Counted from the stretch's first letter, positions 32,278 through 46,001 are shown. The stretch is DNA of 64,000 nt from Scalesia atractyloides (GCA_947069175.1 CAMTDV010000007.1:52347681-52411680), one strand, 5' to 3'. The notes: generated from the sequence alone by a model not told the origin. A program made the numbers and translations.

Positions 32278-34854
32278 TTGAGGAAATATATATATTGACA
32301 TCATGCATCGAAATCGCATCTCGGCGGAGCATCGTACATTGAAAAATACATCCAAATGGAACAAAACACTGAACAAGTCTTAACGAATGTTTAAGACAAG
32401 AAACAAGAACAAGAATCATTCAAAGACCGAAGTGTCTAACAAAAACCTAACGTGTTTGTAGATTGTGTTACGAATTCAAAGAAAAGTATTTGAGATAATC
32501 AAGGAAAGCAGAAAGCAAAACAGTGAGTTCATGTCCCCCTTTTCATCTTAAATGTTTTACTGTTTTACAACTATCGGGGAAATACATGTTCAATGGTATG
32601 ATAAGCTAAGGAATGAAACAACTTAGATCATGTGCGAATAGGGTGGAACTTAAGCACCATTAATCTTATTTAAGACCACGGTACAAAGGTTAGATCTAGC
32701 GGTTGTTGGCAAGCCCCACTCTTCGTCATGGACCCACACAGAAGAGTGCATTTGTCGTCCCAGTCGAAGTTAATCGACATAAATCGTCTAGGTTTTGATT
32801 GCTTCCTATGTCGTCACACATATTAATGTCCTTGCAAAACATTAATGATCAACGATTTCATTGACACTTTACATACCGGGTTTTGATACAAATACTTATA
32901 CATTTTATGGACATAACGCATACAGTTAAAACACATGAACTCGCCAACTTTTGTTGATTTTCAATTTAACATGTATTTCAGGTAATTAGTGGATCTTTGC
33001 AAGAAGTTCAATCAAGAAACAAGCATCAAGTCTCCAATGCCATTTTTGAAGGATTTGTCCGGTATATCCTGCCTGCTTGCGGTGATATAAAGGGCAAAAC
33101 CTTATTATTTTAAAATCTTGAATTTTGGTTACTTAACAATTTGACAATTTAATGGCTTGTAACAATATACTTAACTTATGTTGCATTTGAAACAATTTCA
33201 GTAATGGCATATGGAGAATGTTTTGTTCATATAGTTTGCTACTTATGTTATATGCAATGAGAACCAATCAGATCACACCGTGCTCTTCCGCCTACGAGCT
33301 GGTGTGACAGATTCTTTAAAGTTTTATTAAATAAACGTAAAAAACGCAGATTTTTGTAATTAATATTGAATGAACTTCTAAGTATCGAAACCTTAACTTT
33401 GACATTATAATAGTTTATGTAACATATTAAGACTTGTTAGATCATGTGCAACCCGTCATTTCCTGCTTAGAGCTCGGTTCGCAACCGAAAGTTAAACAGT
33501 TTCACTTCTGCTTTTACTTTCGATTCTGACCCGTTTGAGATAGTTTAGATATTGATTTGAAGTTGTTATATGATTGTATTATTGTTGGGAATAACCCCTA
33601 AAGGTTATACCTTCTGACCATATCGTTTGTCAGGTTTTATGCAAGTCCTTACATTATGCCTAAATAATGCCTAAAACGCCATTTTCGCATAGAATGATTT
33701 TGAAACATCATGATTATGTAATCTAAGTTTGAAACTGATGTAACATTATAATAAACATGTTTTGGCATATTGGACTTACCATAGACCTATCTCATCACCC
33801 GATGCCGCCTATGCACGCACGGTTGACTTATATAGCATAGTTTATATAAGTTAGTCGAATCGAGTCAAAAGCTTTCCAAATCAGTTCTAAGGTTATTTGA
33901 CTCGGGTCATTGTACTTGTAAGGGCTTAAACCACATTCTACCGGTCTCCGCTTAATCTAGTGAACTGTACATAATTCTTATAAGTTAACCGGTCTAAGTC
34001 AAATGACTTGAATAAGACCCGTTAACGTCTAACGGAGTCCATTCCAGACTGGGAGCCTTCAGTAAATTGCGCATGGGTTGTTTTGATTACAGTTGTGCTT
34101 TAGCATCCTTGATTTGTAACGAAAAGTATAGGTAAATACTCTTAGCCTTTTCCCTATATGGGCTTGGGATACGGCACTAGCCGCTTGGTCAGATATTACA
34201 TCATGGGCGAATGATGCTTAAAATTTAAATAAACCATTTTAATCCATTTTGCTTGATAACTTAAACATTGGGGGTTAATGCGACAGTGTCCTGGATATCC
34301 TCGGCTCACTTAATTGCAAGTGGCCATGACCTAAGCGAAGGGTGTAGGCATACACCTAACAGACACATGCTATATTATATTTTTATTGAAATGAGGTGTG
34401 TTGGTTAATCATGTATCAGATTTTAGTTCCGAGGCCCATATGTATTGACAAGCATGTAAATTTGGTAACAAGAGATATCACTTTGTCTGAATTTATTTTA
34501 AAATGATATACCAAATGGTATAAAATGATTTTGAAAAGACTTTCAAAATGTGTCGGTTAATTGTATTTACCATGAAAACGGACGTATTTTCAAAAGACTA
34601 AACGCAAGTTTATTACCAAGTACGGAATAGGTAGGAGCTGTCAGTCTAAGCATAATGGAATTTGCGACTCCATGTAAGGCCTAGTAGTCTTAATATTCAA
34701 TTTTTTATTTCGATCCACCTGTGGATCTTCTTAAGTACTTTCGGTTTGTATATTTATTTTTGAACTCTGGGACGATTGTACTTTGTAATATTAATTTATA
34801 ATCCCAAGACTTCTGATGTGCTATATGCGAATGATTTTTATCAATTGTCACGCA
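28958..34854 (+). repeat. Long LTR-like non-coding block (possible gypsy LTR, about 5.9 kb)
   Basis: Starts TGTGACAACTGTCAC right after the RT fragment. Near 34841-34854 the sequence TCAATTGTCACGCA gives a roughly inverted end (GTGACAATTGA). No open frame with recognisable protein was found. It includes A/T-rich stretches with ATATATA runs (31100-32300; an (AT)n tract at 32231-32275). Long LTRs with such TGTGACA ends are known from Tekay-type gypsy elements; here no partner LTR, primer site or target duplication is seen, so the call is tentative. Confidence 0.35.
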
Positions 34855-34984
34855 TAAACATGGTGTGACAGGGAATTTGTGTGTTCTTCATCTTAATACT
34901 TGTTTTTGAATTCGTTGATCTATCAAGGGGATTACGCCACCTAGGTTGATTAGTCAGTCTTGTATCGATCCAGCCTGAATCGTG

Positions 34985-36600
34985 CCAACCTTCTCCCCCT
35001 TTTTGACATCAACAGTTTTCAGTTTTTGCATGAAGTGATTAACCAAGGTCTGGGGGCAAAGGATCTGAATACTGACATCAAAGGTGGTTAGGTAATCCTT
35101 GAACATAAGTTCTAGGATATCATTGGAGGCATTTTGTGCTCTCCTACTGGCAATGATGAGGTGGCTAAAACCTCACCAGCAGTTTGGCTTTGTGTGGCTG
35201 GTGGCTGATTTGAGAGTGAGCTGAGTATTTGGCTAAGTTCCTTTTTTGAGGAGGCCAACTTTTTTGTGTATTCTTGTTTAAGCTAGACTTTAGCTTGAGA
35301 CATCTTAGTGACCAACTTCCATAAGTTTGAAGATGCAGCACCTAACTGTTGGTTTTGGGCATCATCCAAATGAATAGACTCATCTGCCCCCCACACCTGA
35401 GGTGGTTGTATCAGTAGGTATTTGTGTCTTTTCAATCACAAGAATACTTTCTGATGCCCCTTTTTCTTAGTACCAAGGACTTCCACCAATTTGGCCCTCA
35501 AATATTTTAGCTGCATGGAGTAGCTCTACTGCTATTGCGTGCAAGGTGGTCTTAGCTTTGTTCCCATTGTCTTCTTGAAAACTAGTTGGTTCTTTAAATA
35601 GTGGAAGCCACCACTGCGATCACCTCATCAAGATTTACCTGGTAGGGATGAGTCTCTTCCTCATGTGGGTAAGTTCTAGATTCCATATGTATTGGGGCTT
35701 CATTTTGGGGCTCCCTCTCAATGATTTGTGGTTAAGAAGTTCCTTTTTTGATATATAAGAAGATGTACGTCCATGAGTCTTTTTGTAAAAGTGCTGGTTA
35801 GGCTGGATTAGCTGGTTGGGGCACTAGAGACTATAGAGAATAAGTAACTACAGTCTTTAGCTGAGTTTGTATTTTAGGCCGACTATCAAGGACCTCAACT
35901 TCCTGAGTAGTCTTTATTTTGGTTTTCTTTGACGGGGTGGCTTTGGTAGTAGACTTAGAGGCTTTGGAAGTATTTTGTGCTGGATAATTCTTCCTTTTTT
36001 TGGTGTTTATTGTTGTGGGTTCATAAGGGGTGGGTTGTTCCCTTTAGTTAGCAAGAGAAGTGGCTCAGGTATTTGTTGTTCCTTAACTTCTAGCCGTGTA
36101 GGATCATTGCCTTGCACATGCTCAGCTTCTTCGTCAACAAGTTTTGGCTCAAACGTGATTTGATAGGAAGGATCACACCCCTTTTATATATCTCATCAAA
36201 CAATTCTATATGTAGTATTGCCATAATTAGTCTGGGTTACATCAAAAGTTTTAAAGTTGAGTTAACATTAGAAACAAATTGTTTAAAAATTTTATTTGAA
36301 AGTTTAAGTTTTGATTCAATCAAAATGGAGTATGCATTATGTTAACTGTGGAACTTCGTTCCAAGAACCTGATTTACTTGACAAACACTGCATAAGTGTG
36401 TGGAAGAGGAATTTTAGAGTAGGACCACAATATTTCTTCTCATAAGTGGCATATTTGGTATTACCTTAGTAACCCTGTTAAATGAACTTTAAATCCATCT
36501 CAGATTTTTGAAAACTCTCAACCCCTTCTGCATCTTTGAGTTGAAGCTAATTTATAAGGGATGGATAATGGTAAAAAAGAAATGGCTGGAATTTGGCAAA
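34985..36600 (-). pseudogene. Decayed transposon reading frame ending in a polypurine-like tract
   Basis: Mixed-frame blocks on the minus strand include GEETHPYQVNLDEVIAVVAS (near 35640), KLASSKKELSQILSSLSNQP (near 35220) and LVNHFMQKLKTVDVKKGEKV (near 35000). The last overlaps AAAAAGGGGGAGAAGG, a polypurine-like tract of the kind found before Sirevirus 3' LTRs. The product is not recognised. It shares a GVILPIK-type block (near 36165) with the repeats at 53480-53560. Confidence 0.4.
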
Positions 36601-36668
36601 CTGCTGAGTCAAGCTAGCAGTTTTGTGTACAATGTACAAAAGTGAATAAAAGTAGTAGTTTCCTTTTT

Positions 36669-39140
36669 CTAGTTGCAAAACACTTCAATGATGAGATTTT
36701 GGAACCCATGCCTTATGACATGCAGGCCTAGTTTCATCACAACTTGTTTAATCACTTTGACCACTATTTTGACCCATTGCAACTTTTGTACCATCCTAAT
36801 CAACTTTGTTTGGTTCTTTGCTAATACTTTTATGTCAACACTTTGATCAGATCTCCTTAGCTTGTACTGATTAGGGGTAGAATGGGAATGCTTCAGTTTT
36901 GGCAAGATGTTTGCAGGAGGTGCATCAGTAACTTGTGCTGGTCCAATGATTTTTTTATGATTCAGGGCCAATGTAACAGGATTTTCAACAGTTATAATAA
37001 CCTTAAATGAACAAGTGGATTCATAGTAGTTGGAATCACTACATGGATAGAAGACTGGCTTTTCATAAAAGTTTTCTAGATTTTGAACCTTGTTTTTCTC
37101 ATAAGCTATGACCATGTAACAATCCTCAGTATTGTTACATTAGAAGTCACAACGGTCATTGGTTTAAATTTTTTGTCAACACAATCTCATTTGACCATTT
37201 AGTATTTGTGTTGATCAAGAAATTTGTGATGAGAACCACAATCAGTGTTTACAAACTTCTTTTCAGTGAGAGAATTGGATTTAGTGTCATGAACTTGAAT
37301 TTTTGGAGTGTAATCATTTGGTTCTTATGTGGGATTAAACCCTAGACCAAACATCACATTGCTTTTTTATTGCTGATTTAACAACATTTCAAAACCTTTG
37401 CATGATTAAACCCATTTTTGACAATTTACTTGAGTTAATTCAAGTTATTTTGGACATAATTGATATTTTGAAAAAAGTGATTCTAATTACGCAGAATGAT
37501 TTGAAACTTCATGTTTTAAATCCTAAATGACTTGATCCTTTTCTTTCAAAACCTGTTTGTGAGACTTGATGGTTTGTGCTAGTAGTTTCTCGAGTGTTCA
37601 GATTCCTCAAGTAACATGATATTCACTACTTTGATATCCTCAAATGCTTGAATGTACTTTTCAAAACAAAGTTTTGATAGTATTTATGGGGATATATCAA
37701 CATGTAGAGATGGTCTAGCTGTTATTGATGCTGCAAGTAGAATAATACACAAACTAGCAATTTCAGTAGTGCTATAATCTGATGTGTCATTTAATGCTTC
37801 CAGAGTAACTAGTGCAAAATTTTGGTAACCATTATTAAGTGCAAGCATGCAAGAGTGTTCATCATTCAAGCCCTTAGATAGACTGCTCCAATCTACAATG
37901 CTTTGAGTGAAAAAGCTTTGTTGAGTAGTTGCTGGCGCAAGGGAACTAGTAGTTTCTTTAGTTTGAGAAACTACTAGTAAGTGAGCCTGGGATTGAGTTT
38001 GTGCTTGTGAGGGTGTTTGAACCTTTGCTTGTGACATGTTAACATGTGGTGTGTGATATTGAGAGGGAACATTCACATGTGGATATGAAATATGAATGGG
38101 TGGATGTGCACAATGTGATGTAGATTGTGTCTTGGGACCAAGGGAATTTTTGAAATTTTTTTGATATGTATTTTGAAATCCTAGATATTGACCAGGAGTT
38201 ATTTAATTCATTTAATTAGGATAAGTCATAATTGGTATTGAGTTTTGTAAAGTGACCTAACCTGTGACATCTATAGCACTCAATCCTGGATTTATGCCTC
38301 TCAAATTTACCCTTACCTCTACTCTAGGAAACTTCCTACTAGTTTTGTATAAAATTGATTAGACTTAACACTCAATAAAGCAAGCTAGTCAAGGAAGTCA
38401 AATTCTTCCTGGTCAATAGGGTCCATTGATCTATGATTATACATCATCAAAGCATAATTCTAATTTGCCACATGTGATGTGTCATTTTGAGAATTTAAAC
38501 TAACAGTTATATCAATAAAGCGATTATAATTATGTTCATTTACTTTGTAAGATGATGATGACTCATCTTGCTCATCAAGGTTGTGTTACCAAATGTATAA
38601 TCATCAGTAGTTTTGTCTGATGACATCAACTTTTGATTCTGGTCAAACTCTCTCTCATAATTGAGGAGTTTGCCATGAAGTTGTGTTAGAGTCATCTCCT
38701 TAAAACCAACAGAGTTCTCAACAGATAAGTAGCTATATCCCATTTATTAGGAAGATCTCATGAACCTGTGACTTAGAGTAGAATTGTATAGATCTTATAT
38801 GCAAGCTTTAGTTCACTGATAAGGCAGTTAAATCGCTTAAACTGTTGAGTCAGAGATTCTCCCTTGATATGAGCAAATGTTAAATACTGTCGATTGAATA
38901 TTTCTCTGTTGTTCCCTTGAACTTCATCTGTACCACCAAATTTTAGCTCAAAGCATCCCACAACTCCTTGGTATTCTCACAATAGAGCAATCTTGCATAG
39001 ATTTTGTTGGGTTAGGCCATGGCCTATCTCGAATGCTTTAACGTCGAGCTCAAACATTTGGAAGTCCTACTCTAAGTATTTTGTGGGCTTCGAAGGCTTG
39101 TTTGCTGATTCGGTATTGTGAGGAACCTGAGTGATTGGCA
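36669..39140 (-). pseudogene. gag: Ty1/copia (Sirevirus-like) gag, decayed
   Basis: Begins at an ATG near 39140 (MPITQVPHNTESANKPSK), 160 bp inside the primer site. The gag core block FELKFGGTDEVQGNNREIFN, then HIKGESLTQQFKRFNCLISE, lies at 38961-38773. The next block is FKEMTLTQLHGKLLNYEREF (38740-38560). A CCHC knuckle near 38250-38290 reads CYRCHRLGHFTKLN, so the last cysteine is lost. An extended tail follows (38076-37684, SQAQTQSQAHLLVVSQTKET, IVDWSSLSKGLNDEHS; and 37115-36669). Stops and frame changes are frequent. No protease, integrase or RT follows. Length and layout fit a Sirevirus gag. Confidence 0.8.
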
Positions 39141-39300
39141 TGTCGAGTTTTATTGAATTTTAATTCAGAAAACAGAGTATCAGAAATAACTTGTTGATCT
39201 GATTGGTCTAATTCTTCTTAATGTCCTTTGATCACTTAATTAGTTGTTAATATGAGCTAGATTATCTTCTGAATCAACAGTGAAGTCAATTCAGTGAACC

Positions 39301-39315
39301 TTGCTCTGATATCAA
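39301..39315 (-). promoter_or_regulatory. Primer-binding site of the minus-strand composite element
   Basis: The minus strand reads TTGATATCAGAGCAA, one base from the common TTGGTATCAGAGCAA. It abuts the LTR to its right and precedes the gag start to its left. Confidence 0.75.
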
Positions 39316-39316
39316 T

Positions 39317-39877
39317 TATTGGATCTGAGTGTGTGTATGGTATGTGTATTCTTATATATAATTAATCAAATTAAAAATTCAATCAAACAGTAATAAACAA
39401 ACACATCAAACTATCACTTTTGGATTTGTGAATGACTGTAAATGATTCATATTGAATTCAAATGATGTTATACAATCACAAAGGTACACAAAGTACTCAC
39501 CCTCACCAGGTGGAGACACTCTCACTTTATTTGTGCTCTAGGCTTCAAGGGCTAAGAAATTACAAAAAAACAAACAAAACTATATGTAAGAGGCGTGAAC
39601 TGCTAGTGACATCATCTTGAAAGCGACCTTTAATAGCTTTATTAAATGATGCAACTGCTAGGAGTTTTGAAGGATAGTTACACTATTGCATTGAACTATT
39701 GTTTTTTTTTGTGAGTTAGTATGAACAACTGGATTTCACAGAACTAGTTGGGAAGCATCACTTCTGGAAATCTAGACCTTCTATCTTTAACTTGCTGACT
39801 TGATCTTCTAGTCTTGAGCCCTTGACTTTAGTTGACCTTGATTATTGATTTATTGACAAGCACTTTGACAATCAACA
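39317..39877 (-). repeat. 5' LTR of the minus-strand composite copia element, about 561 bp
   Basis: Diverged copy of 21501-22067 in the same orientation, with a primer site on its left, so on the minus strand it is a 5' LTR. The two LTRs are 17 kb apart, with gag immediately inside this one. Outer 5-bp duplications do not match, so pairing rests on orientation and content. Confidence 0.7.
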
Positions 39878-40942
39878 CATGTTAATCTAAACTCTGATAT
39901 TTGAAGGTAGTAGTTTGATGCAGTAGTAGTTGGGGCAACTGTTTTGAGAAACTTTTAAAGGGAGAGAAACTTTTGGACTTGTTAATTATATTTTAACTTA
40001 TTCAGGTAAGGCAAGGATGATGGATCCTTTAGGTTTTGACTTTCATCATTAACAAATTTTATATAACCCAACATGTTTTGAGAGAGAGGGAATAAAAATG
40101 CATAGTTTGGATTGAAATCCGTGTGATGTAGTGTATAAGAATGTAGGGTGGATATTGTCATCTATGTGATGTAATTTATGGTGTTTGAATATTTGTACAA
40201 CATACATTAAGAGTGGTATAGAAATAAACAAAAAGATGGGTGCAATATGTTGTTATATCTTGTGTTATATAAATGGTATATAAATTGTAAACTCTCTTAA
40301 ATTTAAGTTCTCTTTCCTATCTCTGTTATATAAAAGTATAGATATATATATATACTATTATTAAAGTAAAAAAAACCAAAATTATATGTATACATGCGTA
40401 AGTGAATGTGTGTGAATGATTTATATCTTTATATATTATACAATGCATGCACATGTTGTTGGAATTTGAAAGTAATATTAAAACAAACAATAGAAAACTC
40501 ACCCATACCTACAAATACTTGTACTTAGAATCGTTTTTCAGAAAACTCGTCACATTAACAGTATTTATATGTACAGTTCTATATGTGTGCATTTACTAAA
40601 TAGTTTAACAAATCAATCTACCCACGTGGTGTCCTCTTTGAGATTTTTGATCACCAACCAAAGTTACTATCCTACACACACTTTCGAAAGTCAACAATAT
40701 GTTGCATGGAATGAGAAGCTAGAACGTGCCATTCACCAAAATGGCATTTCTTGTTTCCATGCAAAGCATGCACACTAGAGACTCCCAATATAACCGCACC
40801 ATATGTACATTTCAATTTTCAAAATATTAAAAACCCTCTCAAGCCTTCTTTCACCGTCCCCTCTCAATCACTCGCACTTTATCATTTCCTAAGCTAAAAT
40901 CTCAAGTTCAAAGTTTTGATATCACGTTCAAGTATTTTCCAA
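39878..40942. other. Unassigned stretch left of the CACTA element
   Basis: No genes recognised. Contains an (AT) run at about 40341-40354. The open frame at 40569-40778 is not similar to anything I recognise. Confidence 0.35.
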
Positions 40943-41899
40943 TACTACTAGAAAAAAGACCTTTAATGACATATAACAATAACACACTAATTTTATAACA
41001 CACAAACGCGTGTGTCATTAAAAATACGTCATCGTAGGTGAAATTGAATATTTTATGACACTTATATTTGTGTGTCATAATTTAAATGTCATTTAATAAA
41101 AATAAAACACATTAAAATATGTGTGTCTTATGTCATTTTATAATTTTTATGACACTTATATTTGTGTGTCATGGTTTAAATGTAAAAATAAAACACATTA
41201 AAGTATGTGTCTCATCTTATAATTTTTATAACACTTATTTTTGTGTGTGATTGTTGTATGTCATCAAAATAAAACGTGTATAATTTGCTCCCTCTCAAAT
41301 AAATTCCATCAAATAAATTAGACTTCATTATTTTCTTGATTTATAAGTTTTATCAGTCATTGGTGATCCAATTAAAATAATAGTTTTTTTTGTTTTTTGT
41401 TTTTTTTTGCAAAATTCACTATGCATTATATACACATGTGTGTATATATATACTTTTCGTTTGAAAATTTACATCTATGGGTTCCAATTTTTTTTATTAC
41501 ATGTATAATGTTTTTACTTTTTATGATTTTTGTATTTCCCTCTAATTATTTCTACTAGCTACTCTGATTTTCCATCTAGACCTTCTATTTAATTTTATCC
41601 CTTTCAATTTCCCCTCCAAAAACTCTCCAAATATTATTAATTAACAATAATGAAAAAACAAATATTACATTTTGTTTACAAATTCAAATTATTAGCAACT
41701 CTAAATATTATAAGTTTTAGATCACAATGATCAGATAGATCTTAAAAGAAAAATAAAATTATATTTCCTACCAACAACTTAGACATATCATTATAACGAG
41801 TTTACATGCATCGTTATAATGATTGTCGACTAGGATCAACATTGAAAAGTTTGTGTTGATTATTATTCTGTTTTTTTTCTTTTTTTTCTTAATCTTGTC

Positions 41900-42850
41900 T
41901 TTAAAAAAATTTAGGGCCAACATTGGCAAATTGTGGTCAACAATTGTTAGTTAGGGTCAATAGTAGTCAAGTAGGATCATTATTGGGCCATGGTGGTTAA
42001 CTTGGTTCAATATGAGTTAACATTGGTCGGTTAGGGTAGGGATGAGATTAGTATTGGCAGTGTGTCGACAAATTACCATACCACATAGTATTGCTACCGA
42101 AGTTTAGCTAAAATCAAAACTGAATTTTGTACTATACATGTTTGCTTGGTACCGGTATGGTACCGTATCCTTAGAAATCTTGAACTTATACTTTATCGCT
42201 TAGTACGAATATTGAAACTGAGCTATATCTAAAACTAAATACCATATCAAATATATTCGATCAACATCAATATTTTAATTTACAATATCTATATGGTATC
42301 GCTACTGTACCGATATTAGGTCCAAAATACTCATCTTTAAGTTCGGGTCAACTATACCCAGTGATGGTCAATGATGACATATCATGACTCCTTATAGCAT
42401 GATATAATGGTTAAGACCACAATAAAGCCCCTTATTCGCCATTGGGAACTATCAAGGCCCAATAAGGTCATTTAGACATGTGTCACTTGTTATATCCCGT
42501 TACAATCGAGCATGATTCATTACAACCCAATATAACTCTCTAAGATATATAATATGACACAATTAGCTGGTTGTGGGCCAATGGGATCTATTAAGGCCTA
42601 ATATTGTCTAATGAGATATGTACGATCTATTATTACCATTTATGGCATACTATGAATCACTACATTATGTTATATCCCTTTTAGACCTTACATGGCATAC
42701 TAAAACCAATATGGACCCATTAAAAATCTATTAAGGGCAAATATGACCCATGAAGACATGTACGATAAGTTATTGCCCTTTACGACATGATACGACACAT
42801 TAGAACTCGATGTAATCTTTTAAGGTTTTCTATTTGGTCATAATAAAATC
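41900..42850. repeat. Degenerate repeats inside the CACTA element
   Basis: GGTCAA(C/T)ATTGG-type words repeat from 41930 to 42040. About three diverged copies of a roughly 150-180-bp unit with ATTAAGG(C/G)C(A/T)AATAT, GACATGTACGAT and CATGATACGACACATTA-like words cover 42390-42830. No coding content. Confidence 0.5.
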
Positions 42851-42999
42851 CTAATCCGCCCTTCCAAACAGTCAAATTGACCTCGTTTTCATTCCCCCAC
42901 ACACATGCAATCAAAAACGGTCGCCATCCCAATCGTGATGTCCTCAATAACAAAAGGCCATAACAAAGCTGCGCTGTCTGTGGGTTTGTTAACGGGGTG

Positions 43000-44500
43000 A
43001 TGTGACACCTTGTTAACCCATATAATTTGTTTTATGTTTTTTTTATTAAGTTAAGTTAAATTTTCATAAACCCCGCCAAACTTAATATAAAGAATTACAT
43101 TTCACGCTTTTATTTTTCCAGAAAAATTAAATCTCCCTCCTTCCTAAAAACTTCTAATTTCCTTCCTCCTCACTAACCCTAACCTAAATCTCCCTTCTTC
43201 CTAAACTTCTAATCTCCTTTCTCCTCACCAACTCTAACCTAATTATGTCCCTCCTTCCTCCCATAACATGGAAAGAGGCTGGATTTGGGTGATTCTATGT
43301 TTGAATCAAGTGGTTGAGGGTTTGGAGGTTTGGTCTGTGTTGTCTCCGAAGATTGTGAAGGCGATACCGAAGGCGTAGACGCGTGAGGATGTTAAAGGTG
43401 GGCTGCAGAATTTTAGGTTTAAGTTTTTGGTTGAAAGTGGGGGTTTGAGTACCATGGATGTTCTCTGTCAGGTATGGTTTCACAGGTGGTTGATTTTATT
43501 GTAAAATAACTTGTTTGTTTGTCTTTGGTATTTATAGGCAATTCAATATATGCCTATTGTTGATGATTGATTCAAGGTTTTATGTGCATTCTCCCATGTG
43601 ATTTTGATTGTAATAAAATGTTGTTTCTTTAGACTTGTGGAGTGTAACCACATTAATAAGCTCTATTTAAGGGTGGAAATTGTTTAACTGATTGTGTACT
43701 TTATTTGTTGAACATATTTGTGGTACTGAACAAAGATATAGAATCAGAGAGAAACATTATTATTGAATGTATAAGGGGATCTCTTGTTTTGTACAGAGGT
43801 AGAAGAACAATGGCAAGGGAAGAAGAAAAAGAGGAATTGTTGGCCTCTCTCTCACTTGGATGAGCTTGTTCATGCCCTTATAGTCATCAAAGAAGGGTTA
43901 TGATGCCTAACTTAATATGCTGGACTCAAATTTTGAACCTACAGGATGGTGTAACCTTAAATTTTTTATTGAATATCAAATTCTTCAAGTGTATTGCAAG
44001 TTTAGCAACTAAAGTGTGTTAACAGCAGGTGTATTTGTCAAGTGTCAGGTTGTATTTTGCTCAGTAGGTTAAAAATAGTTTGGAATTGGTATGTTAATTT
44101 TATATATTGAACCGGTAAAATTTTAGGAAGTTGCCGAAATTTTTTGTTGGTTGCCGGCTCTTGATCCTCTCATTACATCATTTTTTGACATGGATAAGCT
44201 GGCTAGTTGATTGTTTAAGTATTTATTTATTATTTTGGTGTTCATAGTATACCGTATTAGTATGTCCAGTATCGGCTTCAATTTATGTTATTAATCATAT
44301 AATGTGACTTCAGATCCTAGTATTTGAATGCTGATACACTTTTGAAGTTCATGTTTTGTACAAAATGAAATAATGCCTAGGCGCTTTTTAATACTTAAGC
44401 AGGTGTGATGATTTGTTTGACACTAAGATTTCTCTTTTGGGTATAGGTGGAGTTCAAATTGTAAACCTGAGCGGCTTAGCATGTGAAACTATGCATTTGC
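43000..44500 (+). other. CACTA interior, possible captured gene pieces
   Basis: 43190-43500 has a C/T-rich leader and then a short protein-like reading (KIVKAIPKA, stop, TREDVKGGLQNFRFKFLVES) ending before CAG|GTATGG, which looks like a splice donor. CACTA elements often carry host gene pieces, but I do not recognise a source gene. The rest is non-coding. Confidence 0.25.
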
Positions 44501-44523
44501 ATAGAATTTTTCGAGAATTAAGT

Positions 44524-45986
44524 TGTAACACCCTCACCCGTAACCTGGGTGATTATGTATAATTGATACACCTACAACGGAAACAAACTAAACTTTCATT
44601 AAAACTTATAATAGTCTAAGTACAACACTTTATTTATTTACAAGCTTTTAGTAACTAAGAACTCCTTGATCTTCTAAACTCCACAACGATCAAGAAGTTC
44701 CTATAGCTTTCCTCACGGCTCACCTGAGATAAGTATACTCAAAACGACGTCAGCTATATACTGGTGAGCTCATACTATACAATTTTATAAAGAAAGACCA
44801 CAGTTTACATTATATGCATACACAATATGGGTTTGTGACCACATTATAGTCATGTTGGGCCTCATTGAACCTTATAGGCCACATTTGCCTTATCACAAAC
44901 CACATTATAGTCAGCTGTGCTCCCTTATGGTCGTCACATAGGTATGAGTGTGTGTTGCTGGACCTTATATGCACGAAGTCCTGCGGCTCTTCCTAGATTG
45001 ATACACCCCATTAAACATAATAGGATCCCATATACCCCTACTTACACATGCATACGGCAGCATTCTCATTATTACCAGTTATGGATGAGTATACTATCAT
45101 AGTTTAAAAGACAAGTATGATGACTCACATTATTAACAATTGCTTAGTAGCCGCTAGTTCGATCGGGTTATGTCTCAAGGTCCTGACACAACTACATAAT
45201 CCTAGTTTAGGTAATGATACACCTAACTAGTCATTATCGTAGTTAGATATTGGTTAACGCTACCTTGTTTAAGTATGGTTGATGAGTCCATGCCTAACTA
45301 AGGTTAGGTTACCCAATACCCTGACAATAGCCCTAGTATCTAAAAGTAATACTAACACTACTACTAATAATACTAATATCATTTACAACAATTTGATGTA
45401 GAGTCTCCCTACTCAAGCTCCTACTCGTACTCGTACTCCAAAAACGACTACGAACAACACCCAATGGGTATCATAGGATTCTCTATACTAGAATGTTCCA
45501 AAAAAAGTTATAATTCTGAGATACTGAAAGTTCTATACATACTAGACAATGGACGGTGGCTTTAGAAAATTCATCGATGTGGGACTAGAGTTGTATGTAT
45601 ATTTGCTTGCTTATATGTTTACGTAAGCTAACGTTTTGATGAATGTTATTATATTATATTTTACATATTGTAATTAATTTAGCTGTTTTACTCGTTTATC
45701 TTTATAACTTTTAAAATATATTTTTTTATAAAAGGATGAATATATCATTTAGACGAGCTCACTTTTATCTACGTTTTAACCTAAGTTTCATTAAACGGAG
45801 TAAGCTTAAAAATAATATATTTTATTATTAATATTATACGGTCTCTTATAATAGCCAAAGCTCGTTCAGATAATTCATATTTCACACAACCATTCTACTC
45901 GTTACTTACTCGTTCAACAATATATGAAATATAAACTACATTTTAAACATGTTTATAACCAGTATATTAAGGTTCGGGGTATTACA
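44524..45986 (-). repeat. 3' LTR of the nested gypsy element, 1463 bp
   Basis: On the minus strand it starts TGTAATACCCCGAACC at 45986, directly after the polypurine tract AAGGAGGGGAGGA (45987-46001), and ends GGTGTTACA at 44524. It matches 50816-52340. TAAGT flanks both outer ends (44519-44523, 52341-52345). Confidence 0.93.
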
Positions 45987-46001
45987 TCCTCCCCTCCTTA
46001 C

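Noticed and set aside
40569..40778. 69-codon plus-strand open frame as a small gene
   Set aside because: No recognised domain and no support beyond an open frame in AT-rich DNA.
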